A stretch of 5,239 nucleotides of DNA, taken from positions 1 to 5,239 of the forward strand of contig JASHXQ010000116.1 in the NCBI GenBank assembly GCA_030043455.1. The letters are read 5' to 3'. Numbering within the stretch: the first letter of the stretch is position 1; every line of letters begins with the position of its first letter. This DNA comes from Nitrososphaerales archaeon (GTDB taxonomy: Archaea > Thermoproteota > Nitrososphaeria > Nitrososphaerales > CADDZS01). Shown here one piece after another: positions 4,944-5,239 of the stretch. The notes beneath the pieces were generated by a model. That model did not search any database. It saw nothing but the letters and a program-made list of their open reading frames with translations, and was not told the origin of the DNA. The position numbers were made by a program, and so were the translations under genes.

Positions 4944-4948
4944 ACCTC
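4944..4948 (-). promoter_or_regulatory. Shine-Dalgarno site of the hemerythrin-like gene
   Basis: The minus strand reads GAGGT, 9 nt before the ATG at 4934. This is the best-placed ribosome binding site in the window, and it decides for the long start that retains the metal ligand H15. Confidence 0.6.
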
Positions 4949-5008
4949 TAAAGCCCGTAGTATCGTCATTTCATGTTCATCGTAAGTGAGCGACCTTTAG
5001 AAAAGTGG

Positions 5009-5014
5009 TTATAC
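5009..5014 (-). promoter_or_regulatory. Possible TATA element of the hemerythrin-like gene
   Basis: The minus strand reads TATAAC inside CCGTATAACC. A start about 25 bp downstream would give a leader of about 50 nt containing the GAGGT site. This is short and unproven; co-transcription from the MarR gene is the alternative. Confidence 0.3.
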
Positions 5015-5046
5015 GGGTTGCCATCCAGGAGTTAGAGCGCGGAATG

Positions 5047-5063
5047 TGGGATTTGATACCCCA
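5047..5063. promoter_or_regulatory. Imperfect palindrome between marR and the hemerythrin-like gene
   Basis: TGGGATTTGATACCCCA has 6 of 8 symmetrical pairs with TGGG/CCCA arms. It lies about 40 bp upstream of the possible TATA element, so it could be a regulator site or a weak RNA stem. Evidence is symmetry and position only. Confidence 0.25.
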
Positions 5064-5073
5064 ATTTACTAGC

Positions 5074-5081
5074 AAGAAAAA
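5074..5081 (-). terminator. T-rich tract directly after the MarR-family stop codon
   Basis: The minus strand reads TTTTTCTT immediately after the TAG stop. T-rich runs at gene ends are typical archaeal termination signals, which would favour separate transcription of the hemerythrin-like gene. Confidence 0.35.
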
Positions 5082-5239
5082 CTAACGAGAAGCATCTTGA
5101 AGCTTGAATGTCTGCGTTTTTAGCACTTGGATAAACTCCTTGAGAAAATCGACAATGACAGCTGTTTGATCGGCATCATATCTTCCGAAGAGCTTTGACA
5201 TCGCGGCCCGGTAGGAAATCATGATGTCGCCGAGTTTCT
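5082..5239 (-). CDS. MarR-family transcriptional regulator, C-terminal fragment
   Basis: The window edge cuts this gene; only its last 51 residues are present, read on the minus strand from 5237 to the TAG at 5082-5084. The visible part, KLGDIMISYRAAMSKLFGRY followed by DADQTAVIVDFLKEFIQVLK and TQTFKLQDASR, is the paired-helix C-terminal dimerisation region of MarR-type regulators. There, an amphipathic helix is followed by a turn such as YDAD, then an (I/V)xDFLxxxxxVLxxQT helix. The DNA-binding winged helix lies outside the window. These proteins are dimeric repressors that respond to small molecules or oxidants. The gene lies 147 bp upstream of the hemerythrin-like gene in the same direction, so it may regulate it. 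Assignment rests on a partial sequence. Confidence 0.62.
   Translation of the reverse strand, partial: KLGDIMISYRAAMSKLFGRYDADQTAVIVDFLKEFIQVLKTQTFKLQDASR

Overview
This 5.2 kb window looks chromosomal and archaeal, most plausibly from a soil or sediment member of the Nitrososphaerota (Thaumarchaeota) or a relative. That placement is an inference from four signs: AT-rich TATA-like elements about 25-35 bp upstream of starts (best example ATATTTAAATAT at 2822-2833), few clear Shine-Dalgarno sites, TTG initiation in two genes, and a Rieske protein with the box-I variant CVHLWC. No rRNA, tRNA, CRISPR array, transposase or phage gene was seen. The gene mix is an oxidative-metabolism and small-molecule-response neighbourhood rather than a mobile island.

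Layout from left to right. (1) 66-674, minus: a stand-alone SRPBCC/START-like protein. (2) 747-1127, plus: a 126-aa alpha/beta protein of an uncharacterised family, divergent from (1). (3) 1139-2793, minus: a compact four-gene unit, in transcription order an ArsR-type repressor, an AHSA1-like SRPBCC protein, a RibD-C/dihydrofolate-reductase-like protein and a small DUF4287 protein. Junctions are a 1-nt overlap (TGATG), a 19-nt gap and a 4-nt overlap (TTGA). Upstream of arsR lie a strong TATA box and a 26-bp imperfect palindrome between it and the start codon, a good candidate for autoregulation. (4) 2794-3079: a regulatory intergenic region between divergent arsR and Rieske genes. (5) 3080-4183, plus: a Tat-exported Rieske [2Fe-2S] protein with an unusual ~165-residue low-complexity N-terminal extension carrying repeated (K/R)P-x-IGT motifs. 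(6) 4227-4934, minus: a hemerythrin-like di-iron protein, convergent with the Rieske gene, with a CxxC motif beside the presumed metal site. (7) 5082-5239, minus: the C-terminal 51 residues of a MarR-family regulator, cut by the window edge and lying upstream of the hemerythrin gene.

How the parts may work together (inference): the Rieske protein would serve a membrane electron-transfer chain, although no cytochrome b partner is adjacent. The hemerythrin-like protein may sense or buffer O2, NO or iron, perhaps under the neighbouring MarR regulator. The ArsR unit resembles ArsR/AHSA1 cassettes common in soil bacteria and may be a ligand-response module. The items most worth a second look are the repeat-bearing Rieske extension, the CxxC/hemerythrin combination and the operator-TATA arrangement in front of arsR.
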